From Nevskia sp. (GTDB lineage: Bacteria; Pseudomonadota; Gammaproteobacteria; Nevskiales; Nevskiaceae): 34,274 bases of DNA. Below, in pieces: positions 15,922 to 23,212 of this stretch. The stretch covers positions 1 through 34,274 of the forward strand of contig JAQGNU010000029.1 of assembly GCA_028291645.1 (NCBI GenBank), written 5' to 3'. Both the position numbers and the translations under genes were made by a program. Within the stretch, counting starts at the first letter, position 1. Each line of letters starts with the position of its first letter. A model generated the notes under the pieces. It searched no databases, was not told the DNA's origin, and worked only from the letters and a program-made list of their open reading frames with translations.

Positions 15922-17133
15922 ATGTTTCGAGTGATAACAAGAACACTAAAAGACCGCTACGCCAATTTTTTTGCGCGTAGACGAGCACGACGCCTACTCG
16001 TTCTGTCTCGACATTGCGCACTCGAGGGAATGTTGTGGATACGATTGCTCGACCCTGAATGCGGCGTTCCCGAGATCAATCAAGATAAAGATGACATCGT
16101 TCGGCTTTCATGGCTGCGCTGTGTTGCAGCCGTGCCGCTTGCCTTAGATGAGTCGAATCAGAAGATATACGACACGCACAAACTGGTGATCGACTCGCTT
16201 GTCGAGCGAGCTTTGTCGCAGCATCGGTTCAAAGAAACTACATCGGTTTATTTGAGCGCACACGCGATCATTGGGGAAATCAAAGGAAGCTCACGAAGCT
16301 TGATTGATTTGTGGTGGTTAACCGCGCGCGCGGTTTCTGGAAACCCGGGAAACGCCGACTTAAAAAATGTACGCACCCTACTTCGTGAATCGAGAAGGAA
16401 TATCAGGCGTCTCCAAAGCACAATCGGAGACCGTCATGCTTTGAAATTCGATCTGACCAGTGCCGATTTACTGCACTCCTTCGCCATACTTCCAGTCGTA
16501 CTACTCACCACGAGCTACTTGTATGACCACCTTTTGTTTTCTCACTTCGGCCTGTCGGCTGAACAATTTTTCACGACGGGCGATTACTTGTCATCAAGCC
16601 TCGGCCGGATAACACCGGCAATTTACCTCGCTATCGTCGGAGCAATCGCGTTCCTTCTGGGCCGGCATTTCGCTTCCAGGCGTCCACAATCCCTTACTTC
16701 GCAGACGCGCCAAGATGATCTCGCGTTTGTTTTTGTAGGCGCCATAAATGGCGTTAGCGCTAGCGTCAGCGCATGGAAGGGTTCGAACAACAGCGTTTCA
16801 CTTCCAGTGGCGGTATGTGTAGTCCTATTGTTAATAGTAGATAAGCACATTATCTGGCTATTTGCTCGCCCCCATGTTGCCCGCTTCGTGCTGATGACAG
16901 CGATAATCTACTCCGGTGTGCTAGCGCATGAATGGATAGATCAGGTGGATGCTATCGAAAGGCCAAGCGCCGACAGATCAAAAATGTCCTTCGTTGGGAT
17001 CGCCGACGTTAATACCGCAAAGCTTGTTCTAATGCATACAACGGAAAACTACATTTTTTTCTGGGATCCTTCTACCGAAACAACTACCGTCGTCAAACGT
17101 GATGAGATAAAGACGATGCGCATTGGGCGGTAG
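15922..17133 (+). CDS. Unrecognised four-segment membrane protein of foreign-looking composition
   Basis: I do not recognise the family. The product has 403 residues from the ATG at 15922, which has GGGAG five bases upstream; the ATG at 15910 would add four residues. Residues ~1-180 are soluble and basic at the start (RRRARRLL), with a Trp-rich SLIDLWWLTAR segment and a charged helix (LLRESRRNIRRLQS). Four hydrophobic segments follow near 186-205, 232-250, 292-312 and 321-340. A short C-terminal soluble domain (MSFVGIADVNTAKLVLMHT, NYIFFWDPSTETTTVV) looks like a small beta-barrel or binding module. Codon choice is visibly richer in A and T (TTA, ATA, AGA) than in the surrounding GC-rich genes. 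Together with the adjacent toxin-antitoxin wrecks this suggests horizontal acquisition. Function unknown. Confidence 0.75.
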   Translation: MFRVITRTLKDRYANFFARRRARRLLVLSRHCALEGMLWIRLLDPECGVPEINQDKDDIVRLSWLRCVAAVPLALDESNQKIYDTHKLVIDSLVERALSQHRFKETTSVYLSAHAIIGEIKGSSRSLIDLWWLTARAVSGNPGNADLKNVRTLLRESRRNIRRLQSTIGDRHALKFDLTSADLLHSFAILPVVLLTTSYLYDHLLFSHFGLSAEQFFTTGDYLSSSLGRITPAIYLAIVGAIAFLLGRHFASRRPQSLTSQTRQDDLAFVFVGAINGVSASVSAWKGSNNSVSLPVAVCVVLLLIVDKHIIWLFARPHVARFVLMTAIIYSGVLAHEWIDQVDAIERPSADRSKMSFVGIADVNTAKLVLMHTTENYIFFWDPSTETTTVVKRDEIKTMRIGR

Positions 17134-17190
17134 AGGGCCGAAGGGGCCAGGTTGAATATGTTCAAAACTCCAGCCTCGTAGACACCGTCT

Positions 17191-17257
17191 GAGACGCTGC
17201 CGGCCACCCGGCGGTCTCGTCTTGCACAGCCGAGCAGCCTGCGGACGTGCGCAGGCT
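17191..17257. repeat. Twin stem-loops between convergent genes
   Basis: The first hairpin has GAGAC (17191-17195) and GCCGG (17199-17203) pairing with CCGGC (17208-17212) and GTCTC (17214-17218). The second has AGCCTGCG (17236-17243) pairing perfectly with CGCAGGCT (17250-17257). They lie between the stops of the orphan membrane protein and the DUF5615 gene. They may stop convergent transcripts, though T-runs are lacking, or be REP-like elements. Confidence 0.45.
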
Positions 17258-17279
17258 ACGCGGTGAATCCGCATCGTCA

Positions 17280-17597
17280 TCACCCGACGCGCGTAACGAC
17301 TCCGCGCTTCGCGTTTGGAATGGCTGCGGTCAGGTCCGGGATCAGTGCGGCCAGATCGCTTACCCGGTTGCTGCGCGCGTGCAGGAGAACGACCGCGATC
17401 GAGAACTTGGGAAGGTGCTGCTGGAACGCCAGATTGCGGTCCACGGTCACGAACACGTCGAACTCGGCTTGCGCCAGGGCAAGCAGTTTTCCGTTGCTGA
17501 TGCCGGACCAGCCCTGGTCGTGAACCGTGCGCGTATCGAACGCCGCCAGGTGAGCCGCCAGCCGAGTGTCCACGCACTCGTCGAGCAGCACCTTCAC
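17280..17597 (-). CDS. DUF5615 PIN-like toxin of a DUF433/DUF5615 module
   Basis: The 105-residue protein starts MKVLLDECVDTRLAAHL, then TVHDQGWSGISNGKLLALA and FDVFVTVDRNLAFQQ. The acidic residues in LLDECVD, the Gly-Trp turn and the VTVDRNL strand are the PIN-like nuclease pattern of DUF5615 proteins. These are regarded as toxins, presumably RNases, paired with DUF433 antitoxins. The GTG start overlaps the antitoxin stop as GTGA. The C-terminus is unremarkable and the gene appears intact. RNase activity is inferred from fold. Confidence 0.8.
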   Translation of the reverse strand: MKVLLDECVDTRLAAHLAAFDTRTVHDQGWSGISNGKLLALAQAEFDVFVTVDRNLAFQQHLPKFSIAVVLLHARSNRVSDLAALIPDLTAAIPNAKRGVVTRVG

Positions 17598-17806
17598 GCC
17601 GCGTCGGCAACCGCCAGAGTGGTTGCCCGTTCCAGCAGGGCGATCACCTGCGCGCGCGTGACCGATGGGAATCCGGCGAGGAAGTCGTCGATGCTGTCGC
17701 CGGCTTCGAGATAGTCGAGCAAGGTCTGGATCGGCACACGGGTGCCGGCGAAAACCGGGGCGCCGCCCATGATGTCGCTAGCTGAGGTAATGATGGGCTG
17801 GATCAT
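17594..17806 (-). CDS. DUF433 antitoxin
   Basis: The 70-residue protein reads MIQPIITSASDIMGGAPVFA, then GTRVPIQTLLDYLEAGDSID and FLAGFPSVTRAQVIALLE. The GG.P.F.GTR.P...LL motif and the FP.V...QV.A.L helix define DUF433, a winged-helix-like DNA-binding antitoxin family. The ATG at 17806 directly follows a near-perfect 22-base palindrome, an obvious candidate for autoregulation. It is transcribed divergently from argA with 89 bases between start codons. Confidence 0.82.
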   Translation of the reverse strand: MIQPIITSASDIMGGAPVFAGTRVPIQTLLDYLEAGDSIDDFLAGFPSVTRAQVIALLERATTLAVADAA

Positions 17807-17828
17807 GCGCCTACGGTACCGCAGGCGC
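17807..17828. promoter_or_regulatory. 22-base near-perfect palindrome at the DUF433 start (putative operator)
   Basis: Half-sites GCGCCTaCGGT and ACCGcAGGCGC mirror each other except for one symmetrical position pair (A opposite C). The element touches the antitoxin start codon. Toxin-antitoxin operons are commonly repressed by the antitoxin or complex at such sites. It lies 56 bases upstream of the argA -10, so it might also affect argA. Confidence 0.6.
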
Positions 17829-17883
17829 GCTGCGGTATCCAGACGTGGGCGTCTTCGCAACGCATCGGCGGGGCTCCGCCGCC

Positions 17884-17889
17884 TATAAT
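17884..17889 (+). promoter_or_regulatory. argA -10 element positioned for a leaderless transcript
   Basis: A perfect TATAAT ends six bases (TCAAAA) before the argA ATG, the same spacing as at ygfB. There is no ribosome-binding sequence between them and no convincing -35 hexamer. Confidence 0.65.
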
Positions 17890-17895
17890 TCAAAA

Positions 17896-19221
17896 ATGAA
17901 CACCGCCGAATTCGTCGCCGCGTTGCGTGCAGCGGCCCCGTATGCGCATGCGCACAACGGCCGCACCTTTGTCATCGCTTTCGGTGGCGAATCGGCCGCG
18001 CGTGCCGATTTCGATAACTTCGTCGGCGATGTCGCGCTGCTGCACAGCCTGGGCGCCAAGCTGGTGCTGGTGCATGGTGCGCGTCCGCAGATCGAGGCGG
18101 CGCTCGCGGCGCGTGGGCTGACGCCGCAATACGTCGACGGCCTGCGCGTGACCGATCGTGCGGCGCTGGAATGCGTCAAGGCTGCGATCGGGCCGCTGCG
18201 GATGGATATCGAAGCGCGGCTGTCGACTTCGCTCGCCAGCACCGCGATGGGCGGTGCGCGACTTAAAGTAGCCGGCGGCAACTGGATCGTCGCCAGGCCG
18301 GTCGGCATCCGCGAGGGCGTCGACCATCAGCACACCGGCGAAGTGCGCCGTGTGGATGTCGACACCATCCGCGAGGTGCTCGCACAGGGCCGCATCGCGC
18401 TGATCTCGCCGATCGGCTATTCGCCGACCGGCGAAATCTTCAACCTGCGCGCCGAGGCGGTCGCCACCGCGGTCGCCATCGCTTTAAGCGCGGATAAGCT
18501 GATCTTCGTCGTCAACTCCGATCCGGATCAGTGGAAGCTGGCCGACGACACCGGCGATGCCGGCCAGTTGTCGCTGAGCGAAGGCGAGCGTCTGCTCAAC
18601 GGCAGCAGCACGGTCGATCCGCAGGATCGTCCGTATCTGGAAGCCGCGCTCGAAGCCGGACGCGGCGGCGTTGCGCGCATCCATCTGGTGAGCGTGGAAG
18701 CCGAAGGCATGCTGCTGCGCGAGCTGTTCACGCGCGATGGCGTCGGCCTGATGCTGTATGCCGACGAGAACTACGAAGCGGTGCGCGAAGCCACCATCGA
18801 CGATGTCGGCGGCGTGCTGGCGCTGATCAAGCCGCTCGAAGACAGCGGCATCCTGGTGCCGCGTTCGCGCGAGCAGCTCGAACTCGAAATCAGTTTCTTC
18901 GATGTGATGGTGCGCGACGGCCTGGTGATCGCCTGCTGTGCATTGTTCCCGTTCCCGCAGAACCAGATGGCGGAGTTTTCCTGTGTGGCCGTGCATCCGG
19001 AATACCAGCGCTCCGGCCGCGCCGACGCGCTGCTGGCACGCGCCGAGGAAACCGCGCACAAGCTCGGCATCCGCAAGCTGTTCGCGCTGACCACGCACAC
19101 GCCGCACTGGTTCGTCGAGCACGGCTTCGTGCAGGGTGCGATCGAAGCGCTACCGATGCAGAAGCAGCGCATCTACAACTACCGGCGCAATTCGCTGGTG
19201 TTGATTAAGAACCTCGAATGA
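17896..19221 (+). CDS. argA: Amino-acid N-acetyltransferase (N-acetylglutamate synthase)
   Basis: ArgA acetylates glutamate with acetyl-CoA, the first step of arginine synthesis. The 441-residue product compares with 443 in E. coli. Residues ~20-285 form the amino-acid-kinase domain that binds feedback arginine (FVIAFGGESAARADFDNFVG, LLHSLGAKLVLVHGARPQIE, LISPIGYSPTGEIFNLRAE). Residues ~290-435 are a GNAT domain (ATIDDVGGVLALIKPLEDSG, FSCVAVHPEYQRSGRADALL) with the acetyl-CoA loop in YQRSGRADALL. The start at 17896 is the family start and directly follows the -10 element. It leads a four-gene run joined by 4-base overlaps. Confidence 0.96.
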   Translation: MNTAEFVAALRAAAPYAHAHNGRTFVIAFGGESAARADFDNFVGDVALLHSLGAKLVLVHGARPQIEAALAARGLTPQYVDGLRVTDRAALECVKAAIGPLRMDIEARLSTSLASTAMGGARLKVAGGNWIVARPVGIREGVDHQHTGEVRRVDVDTIREVLAQGRIALISPIGYSPTGEIFNLRAEAVATAVAIALSADKLIFVVNSDPDQWKLADDTGDAGQLSLSEGERLLNGSSTVDPQDRPYLEAALEAGRGGVARIHLVSVEAEGMLLRELFTRDGVGLMLYADENYEAVREATIDDVGGVLALIKPLEDSGILVPRSREQLELEISFFDVMVRDGLVIACCALFPFPQNQMAEFSCVAVHPEYQRSGRADALLARAEETAHKLGIRKLFALTTHTPHWFVEHGFVQGAIEALPMQKQRIYNYRRNSLVLIKNLE

Positions 19222-19661
19222 GTGCGCGCGACGCCTATCCGCACTTCCAGAGCATCGCCACGCGCTGGAAGGACAACGACCAGTACGGTCATGTCAACAA
19301 CATCGACTACTACAGCTTCTTCGATACGGTGATCAACGCTTTCCTGATTCGCCAGGGCAAGCTCGATCCGGTTGGCGGCGAGGTGCTCGGCTTCTGCGCC
19401 GAATCGCACTGCCGCTTCCTGCAGGCGCTGTCATTTCCGGACAACGTCGACGCGGGTTTGCGCGTGAGCAAGTTGGGGCGCTCCAGCGTGCGCTACGAGA
19501 TCGGCCTGTTCGCCGAAGGCAGCGACGAACCAGCGGCCGAAGGCTGGTTCGTGCACGTGTTCGTCGACCGCGTGGACCGCAAGCCATGCGAACTGCCGCA
19601 AGCCTTACGCAGTGCGCTGTCGCGCCTGCTGGTGCTCGACGTCGCCGAGAAGCAAGCATGA
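19218..19661 (+). CDS. Hotdog-fold acyl-CoA thioesterase (4HBT type)
   Basis: The 147-residue protein carries the 4-hydroxybenzoyl-CoA thioesterase signature RWKDNDQYGHVNNIDYYSFF, with the catalytic-type Asp at 21 and the following GHVNN. Members hydrolyse acyl-CoA thioesters as small oligomers in the cytoplasm; the substrate cannot be told from sequence. It starts by ATGA overlap with argA and ends by ATGA overlap with the dehydrogenase gene. Grouping with an alcohol dehydrogenase suggests a short carbon-chain conversion, but that is inference. Confidence 0.88.
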   Translation: MSARDAYPHFQSIATRWKDNDQYGHVNNIDYYSFFDTVINAFLIRQGKLDPVGGEVLGFCAESHCRFLQALSFPDNVDAGLRVSKLGRSSVRYEIGLFAEGSDEPAAEGWFVHVFVDRVDRKPCELPQALRSALSRLLVLDVAEKQA

Positions 19662-20794
19662 AGACGCACGGCGCGGTACTGCGCGAAATGGGTCTGCCGG
19701 CGCCGTATGCAGTTTCACAGCCGCTGCGTATCGAGACTTTGGAACTTGCAGCGCCGGGCACGGATGAATTGCGGGTGCGGGTGCGCGCGGCCGGGCTGTG
19801 TCATTCCGATCTGTCGGTGATCGACGGCTCGCGTCCGCGCGTGATGCCGATGGTGCTCGGCCACGAAGCCGCCGGCGAAGTCGTTGAAGTCGGTCCCGGC
19901 ACCAAGGGCTTCGCGGTCGGCGATCAGGTGGTGTTCTCGTTCGTGCCCGGCTGCGGTCATTGCGATCCCTGTGCCAGCGGACGCACGGCACTCTGCGAAC
20001 CGGGCGCGGCGGCGAACACGGCCGGCACTTTGCTGAACGGCGCACGGCGCTGGCGCGCTGCAGATGGCAGCAATGGCGATCTGCACCATCACCTCGGCGT
20101 CTCCGCTTTCGCAGAAATGACGGTGGTTTCGGCACGCTCCGCAGTGCGCGTCGACCAGGATTTGCCGGCCGAGATCGCAGCACTGTTCGGCTGCGCGGTG
20201 CTGACCGGCGTCGGCGCGGTGGTCAACACGGCGCACGTCGCAGCCGGAGAAAGCGTTGCGATATTCGGACTCGGCGGCGTCGGTCTCGCCGCACTACTCG
20301 GTGCGCGTGCTGCCGGTGCGAATCCGATCGTCGCCGTCGACGTGCTGCAATCGAAACTGGATCTGGCGCGCGAGCTCGGCGCGACGCATTGCATCAACGC
20401 AGGCGACGGCGACACCGTCGCCGCGGTGCGCGCAGCAACGAATGGCGGCGCCCACTTCACGTTCGAAACCGTCGGCAACGAAAACGTGCTGATACAGGCC
20501 TACGGCGCAACGCGGCGCGGCGGCACCACCGTCAGCGCCGGCCTGCCGCATCCACAGAAAATGTTCTCGGTGCCCGCGGTCAGCCTGGTCGCCGAGGAGC
20601 GCACGGTGAAAGGCTCCTACATGGGTTCAGCGGTGCCGCAGCGTGATATTCCGCGCTACGTCGCGCTGTATCGTGCCGGCCGGCTGCCGGTCGATCGGCT
20701 GCTGACGCATCGATTGAAACTCGACGAACTGAACGCCGGTTTCGATCGGCTCGCGCGTGGCGAAGCGGTGCGTCAGGTCGTGTTGTTCGAGTGA
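19658..20794 (+). CDS. Zinc-dependent alcohol dehydrogenase (MDR superfamily)
   Basis: The 378-residue protein has both zinc sites of the family. Catalytic ligands are C48 (GLCHSDL), H69/E70 (LGHEAAGEV) and C179 (LFGCAVLTGVGAV). The structural site is C99, C102, C105 and C113 (GCGHCDPCASGRTALC). The nucleotide-binding turn is FGLGGVGLAALLGARAAGA with VDVLQSKLDLA after it, an acidic position that favours NAD. The sequence resembles the class III/aryl-alcohol branch, but the substrate is unknown. The ATG at 19658 overlaps the thioesterase stop; the longer frame above lies inside that gene. Confidence 0.9.
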   Translation: MKTHGAVLREMGLPAPYAVSQPLRIETLELAAPGTDELRVRVRAAGLCHSDLSVIDGSRPRVMPMVLGHEAAGEVVEVGPGTKGFAVGDQVVFSFVPGCGHCDPCASGRTALCEPGAAANTAGTLLNGARRWRAADGSNGDLHHHLGVSAFAEMTVVSARSAVRVDQDLPAEIAALFGCAVLTGVGAVVNTAHVAAGESVAIFGLGGVGLAALLGARAAGANPIVAVDVLQSKLDLARELGATHCINAGDGDTVAAVRAATNGGAHFTFETVGNENVLIQAYGATRRGGTTVSAGLPHPQKMFSVPAVSLVAEERTVKGSYMGSAVPQRDIPRYVALYRAGRLPVDRLLTHRLKLDELNAGFDRLARGEAVRQVVLFE

Positions 20795-22284
20795 GCGACG
20801 CACTGATACCAGCGACGCCCGCCGACGCCGCGGCTAATGCCCTGGCGCATGACTGGGCCGCGCGCAGCCGCGCGCATGTCTGGCATCCCTGCACGCAGAT
20901 GCAGGATCACGAGCGCGAAATCCCGCTGCTGCCGATCGCATCGGCGGAAGGCGTGTGGCTGATCGGCCACGATGGCCGCCGCTATCTCGATGCGGTCAGT
21001 TCGTGGTGGACCAATATCTTCGGTCATCGGCATCCGCTGATCGTCGAGCGTCTGAAAGCGCAACTCGATGTGCTCGATCACGTCATCTTCGCCGGCTTCA
21101 CGCACGAGCCGGCGGTGAAGCTCGCTGAGAAGCTGTGTGCGCTCGCGCCCGCCGGACTCAACCGCTGCTTCTTCGCCGACAACGGCAGTGCGGCGGTCGA
21201 AGTCGCGCTGAAGATGAGCGCGCATTACTGGCGCAACAGCGGCGTGCCTGCCAAGACCAAGTTCATCGCGCTGAGCAACGGCTATCACGGCGAAACGCTC
21301 GGTGCGCTTAGCGTAGGCGGCACCGGCATCTATCGCGATGCCTACGCGCCGCTGCTGATGCAGCCGATCTACGTGCAATCGCCCGACTGTTTCGAGCGCG
21401 CACCCGGCGCGTCCTGGGAAGACCACACGCGCCAGGCCTTCCGTCACATGGAAGAGGCACTCGCGCGGCACGCGCACGAAACCGCCGCGGTGATTCTGGA
21501 ACCGCTGGTGCAATGCGCCGGCGGTATGCGCATGTATCACCCGGTGTACCTGACATTGCTGCGCGAAGCCTGCACGCGTCACGGTGTGCATCTGATCGCC
21601 GACGAGATCGCAGTCGGCTTCGGCCGCACCGGCCGGATGTTCGCCTCAGAGTGGGCCGAGATTCGCCAACCCGACAACAAACCGCGCGGCGGTGCGCAAC
21701 GTCCACGCGAAGCGGCATCCGAAAAGCCGAAGCGGCTCTGTGTGTCGCCGGATTTCATGTGCCTGTCGAAAGGCCTCACCGGCGGCACGATGGCGCTGGC
21801 GGCGGTGCTGACGACTGATCAGGTCTACGCCGCGTTCTACGACGACTACGCCAGCGGCAAAGCCTTCCTGCATTCACACAGCTATACCGCCAATCCGATC
21901 GCCTGCGCGGCGGCGCTCGCCACGCTGGAAATCTTCGAGCAGCGCGACTGGCATGCGCAGAACCGCGGCCTCGGTCATCTGATGTGGATGGGCGTCAGCG
22001 AGCTGCTGAGCCATCCGCACGTCGCCGAGGTGCGCCAGCAGGGCATGATCCTGGCGATCGAACTGGCCAAGAACCCGAACCAGCGCGAAGCCTACCCGGC
22101 CGAGGAACGCCGCGGCCTGCGGGTCTATCGCCATGCGCTGAATGCCCATCCCGACTGGGGCGTGGTGCTGCGGCCGCTCGGCAATGTCGTCTACTTCATG
22201 CCGCCGTACGTGATCACGCCGGAGCAGGTCGCGCATGTCGGCCGGATCGCGATCGAAGGCATCGAGCGCGCCACCCGCGACTAG
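20791..22284 (+). CDS. bioA: Adenosylmethionine-8-amino-7-oxononanoate aminotransferase
   Basis: BioA makes 7,8-diaminopelargonate in biotin synthesis using S-adenosylmethionine as amino donor and PLP as cofactor. Diagnostic stretches are HVWHPCTQMQDHE, YLDAVSSWWTNIFGHRHP, FFADNGSAAVEVALKMSAHY, NGYHGETLGALSVGG and DEIAVGFGRTGRMFA. The PLP lysine is K327 in CLSKGLTGGTMALAA. At 497 residues it is longer than E. coli BioA (429). Part of the difference is a Pro/Arg/Lys-rich insert at about 292-317 just before the PLP-lysine strand. The GTG start overlaps the preceding stop as GTGA. Its stop shares CTAG with the convergent VOC gene. Confidence 0.95.
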   Translation: MSDALIPATPADAAANALAHDWAARSRAHVWHPCTQMQDHEREIPLLPIASAEGVWLIGHDGRRYLDAVSSWWTNIFGHRHPLIVERLKAQLDVLDHVIFAGFTHEPAVKLAEKLCALAPAGLNRCFFADNGSAAVEVALKMSAHYWRNSGVPAKTKFIALSNGYHGETLGALSVGGTGIYRDAYAPLLMQPIYVQSPDCFERAPGASWEDHTRQAFRHMEEALARHAHETAAVILEPLVQCAGGMRMYHPVYLTLLREACTRHGVHLIADEIAVGFGRTGRMFASEWAEIRQPDNKPRGGAQRPREAASEKPKRLCVSPDFMCLSKGLTGGTMALAAVLTTDQVYAAFYDDYASGKAFLHSHSYTANPIACAAALATLEIFEQRDWHAQNRGLGHLMWMGVSELLSHPHVAEVRQQGMILAIELAKNPNQREAYPAEERRGLRVYRHALNAHPDWGVVLRPLGNVVYFMPPYVITPEQVAHVGRIAIEGIERATRD

Positions 22285-22670
22285 GCTGAACGCGGCCGCT
22301 CGCTCATCAGGCTCAGCGTATTGCCTTCGCCGTCTTCGAAGAAGCCGAGCCAGAGATCGTGATCCGGCATCTGCGCGACGAAGTGCGGCGGATGCAGAAT
22401 CCGGGCGCCGGCAGCAGCCAGCTGCGCGAACGCGGCCTCGATGTCGGCGACCACCCAATACAGGATCGTGCCGCGCGGCATCTCCTGCGTGCGCTCGGCC
22501 AGACCGAGCATCAGCCGCGTGCCGCCCAGCGTGAAGAAGCTCATGCGGCCGTCGGCGTTGAACAGGTGCTGGAGTCCGAGCACATCGCGATAGAACGCTT
22601 CGGCGCGCGGCAGGTTCTGCACCGTCAGCGCGATCTGGCCGAGTCTGGAAATCTGCAGAGCGTTGGTCAT
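22281..22670 (-). CDS. VOC-family (glyoxalase/bleomycin-resistance fold) protein
   Basis: The 129-residue protein has two beta-alpha-beta-beta-beta units: QIALTVQNLPRAEAFYRDVL with TRLMLGLAE, and LYWVVADIEAAFAQLAAAG ending GFFEDGEGNTLSLMSE. This is the vicinal-oxygen-chelate fold; substrate and metal use cannot be assigned. The start has AGGAA five bases upstream. It is divergent from a MarR regulator across 35 bases containing a palindrome, so it is very likely that regulator's target. Its stop codon overlaps the bioA stop in a shared CTAG. Confidence 0.88.
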   Translation of the reverse strand: MTNALQISRLGQIALTVQNLPRAEAFYRDVLGLQHLFNADGRMSFFTLGGTRLMLGLAERTQEMPRGTILYWVVADIEAAFAQLAAAGARILHPPHFVAQMPDHDLWLGFFEDGEGNTLSLMSERPRSA

Positions 22671-22681
22671 TGCCGTTCCTA

Positions 22682-22704
22682 TTTACTTAGCATAAGCTAA
22701 ATAA
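22682..22704. promoter_or_regulatory. Palindromic operator between the VOC and MarR genes
   Basis: TTAGC (22687-22691) and GCTAA (22696-22700) flank ATAA as a perfect repeat, with further matching A/T bases on both sides after one mismatch. MarR-family dimers bind palindromes of this size. It fills most of the 35-base gap, so one bound dimer would cover both promoters. The AT-rich composition stands out sharply. Confidence 0.65.
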
Positions 22705-22705
22705 T

Positions 22706-23173
22706 ATGCCGAAGGTGCAAAAAGTCAAACCCGGGCGCAAGCTGGGTGCTGCATCCAGGTCCGGCGCAGTCGCGGATCAATTGCACAGTGCCGCGATCCA
22801 CCTGCTGCGCCATCTGCGCGAGGAAGATCTGGCGCTCGGCCTGGGACCGTTGCAACTGTCCGCGCTGTCGGTGCTGGTTTTTGGCGGCCCACAGACGATC
22901 GGCGCGCTGGCACGCAAGGAACAGGTCGCGGCGCCGACGATCAGCCGTCTGGTCGATGCGCTGGTCGATGCCGGCCTGGCGCAGCGCAAGCCGAGCCGCG
23001 AGGACGGCCGCAGCATCCTGGTCGCCGCCAGCGCTGCCGGGACGCGCTTGATGCAGAGCGGACGGGCGCGCCGAGTGGCGCGCTTGCAGGCACTGCTGGC
23101 GGGATTGTCGACCGAGGAATTGCAGACCATCGCCGCCGCGTCCGACCTGCTGGCCCAGCTATTGCGCCGCTAG
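22706..23173 (+). CDS. MarR-family transcriptional regulator
   Basis: The 155-residue protein has a MarR-type winged helix. A dimerisation helix ([20 protein letters not shown]) is followed by [20 protein letters not shown], the recognition helix [20 protein letters not shown] and the wing [16 protein letters not shown] with the family's DxRS-like element (EDGRS). The C-terminal helices complete the dimer. The basic N-terminus ([12 protein letters not shown]) is an extension. No ribosome site precedes the ATG, which directly follows TAAATAAT, so it too may be leaderless. Autorepression and control of the VOC gene through the shared palindrome are inferred. Confidence 0.88.
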   Translation: MPKVQKVKPGRKLGAASRSGAVADQLHSAAIHLLRHLREEDLALGLGPLQLSALSVLVFGGPQTIGALARKEQVAAPTISRLVDALVDAGLAQRKPSREDGRSILVAASAAGTRLMQSGRARRVARLQALLAGLSTEELQTIAAASDLLAQLLRR

Positions 23174-23212
23174 CGCGCCCAATCCTGAGAGCCGTCACGG
23201 ACTCGGCTGCGC

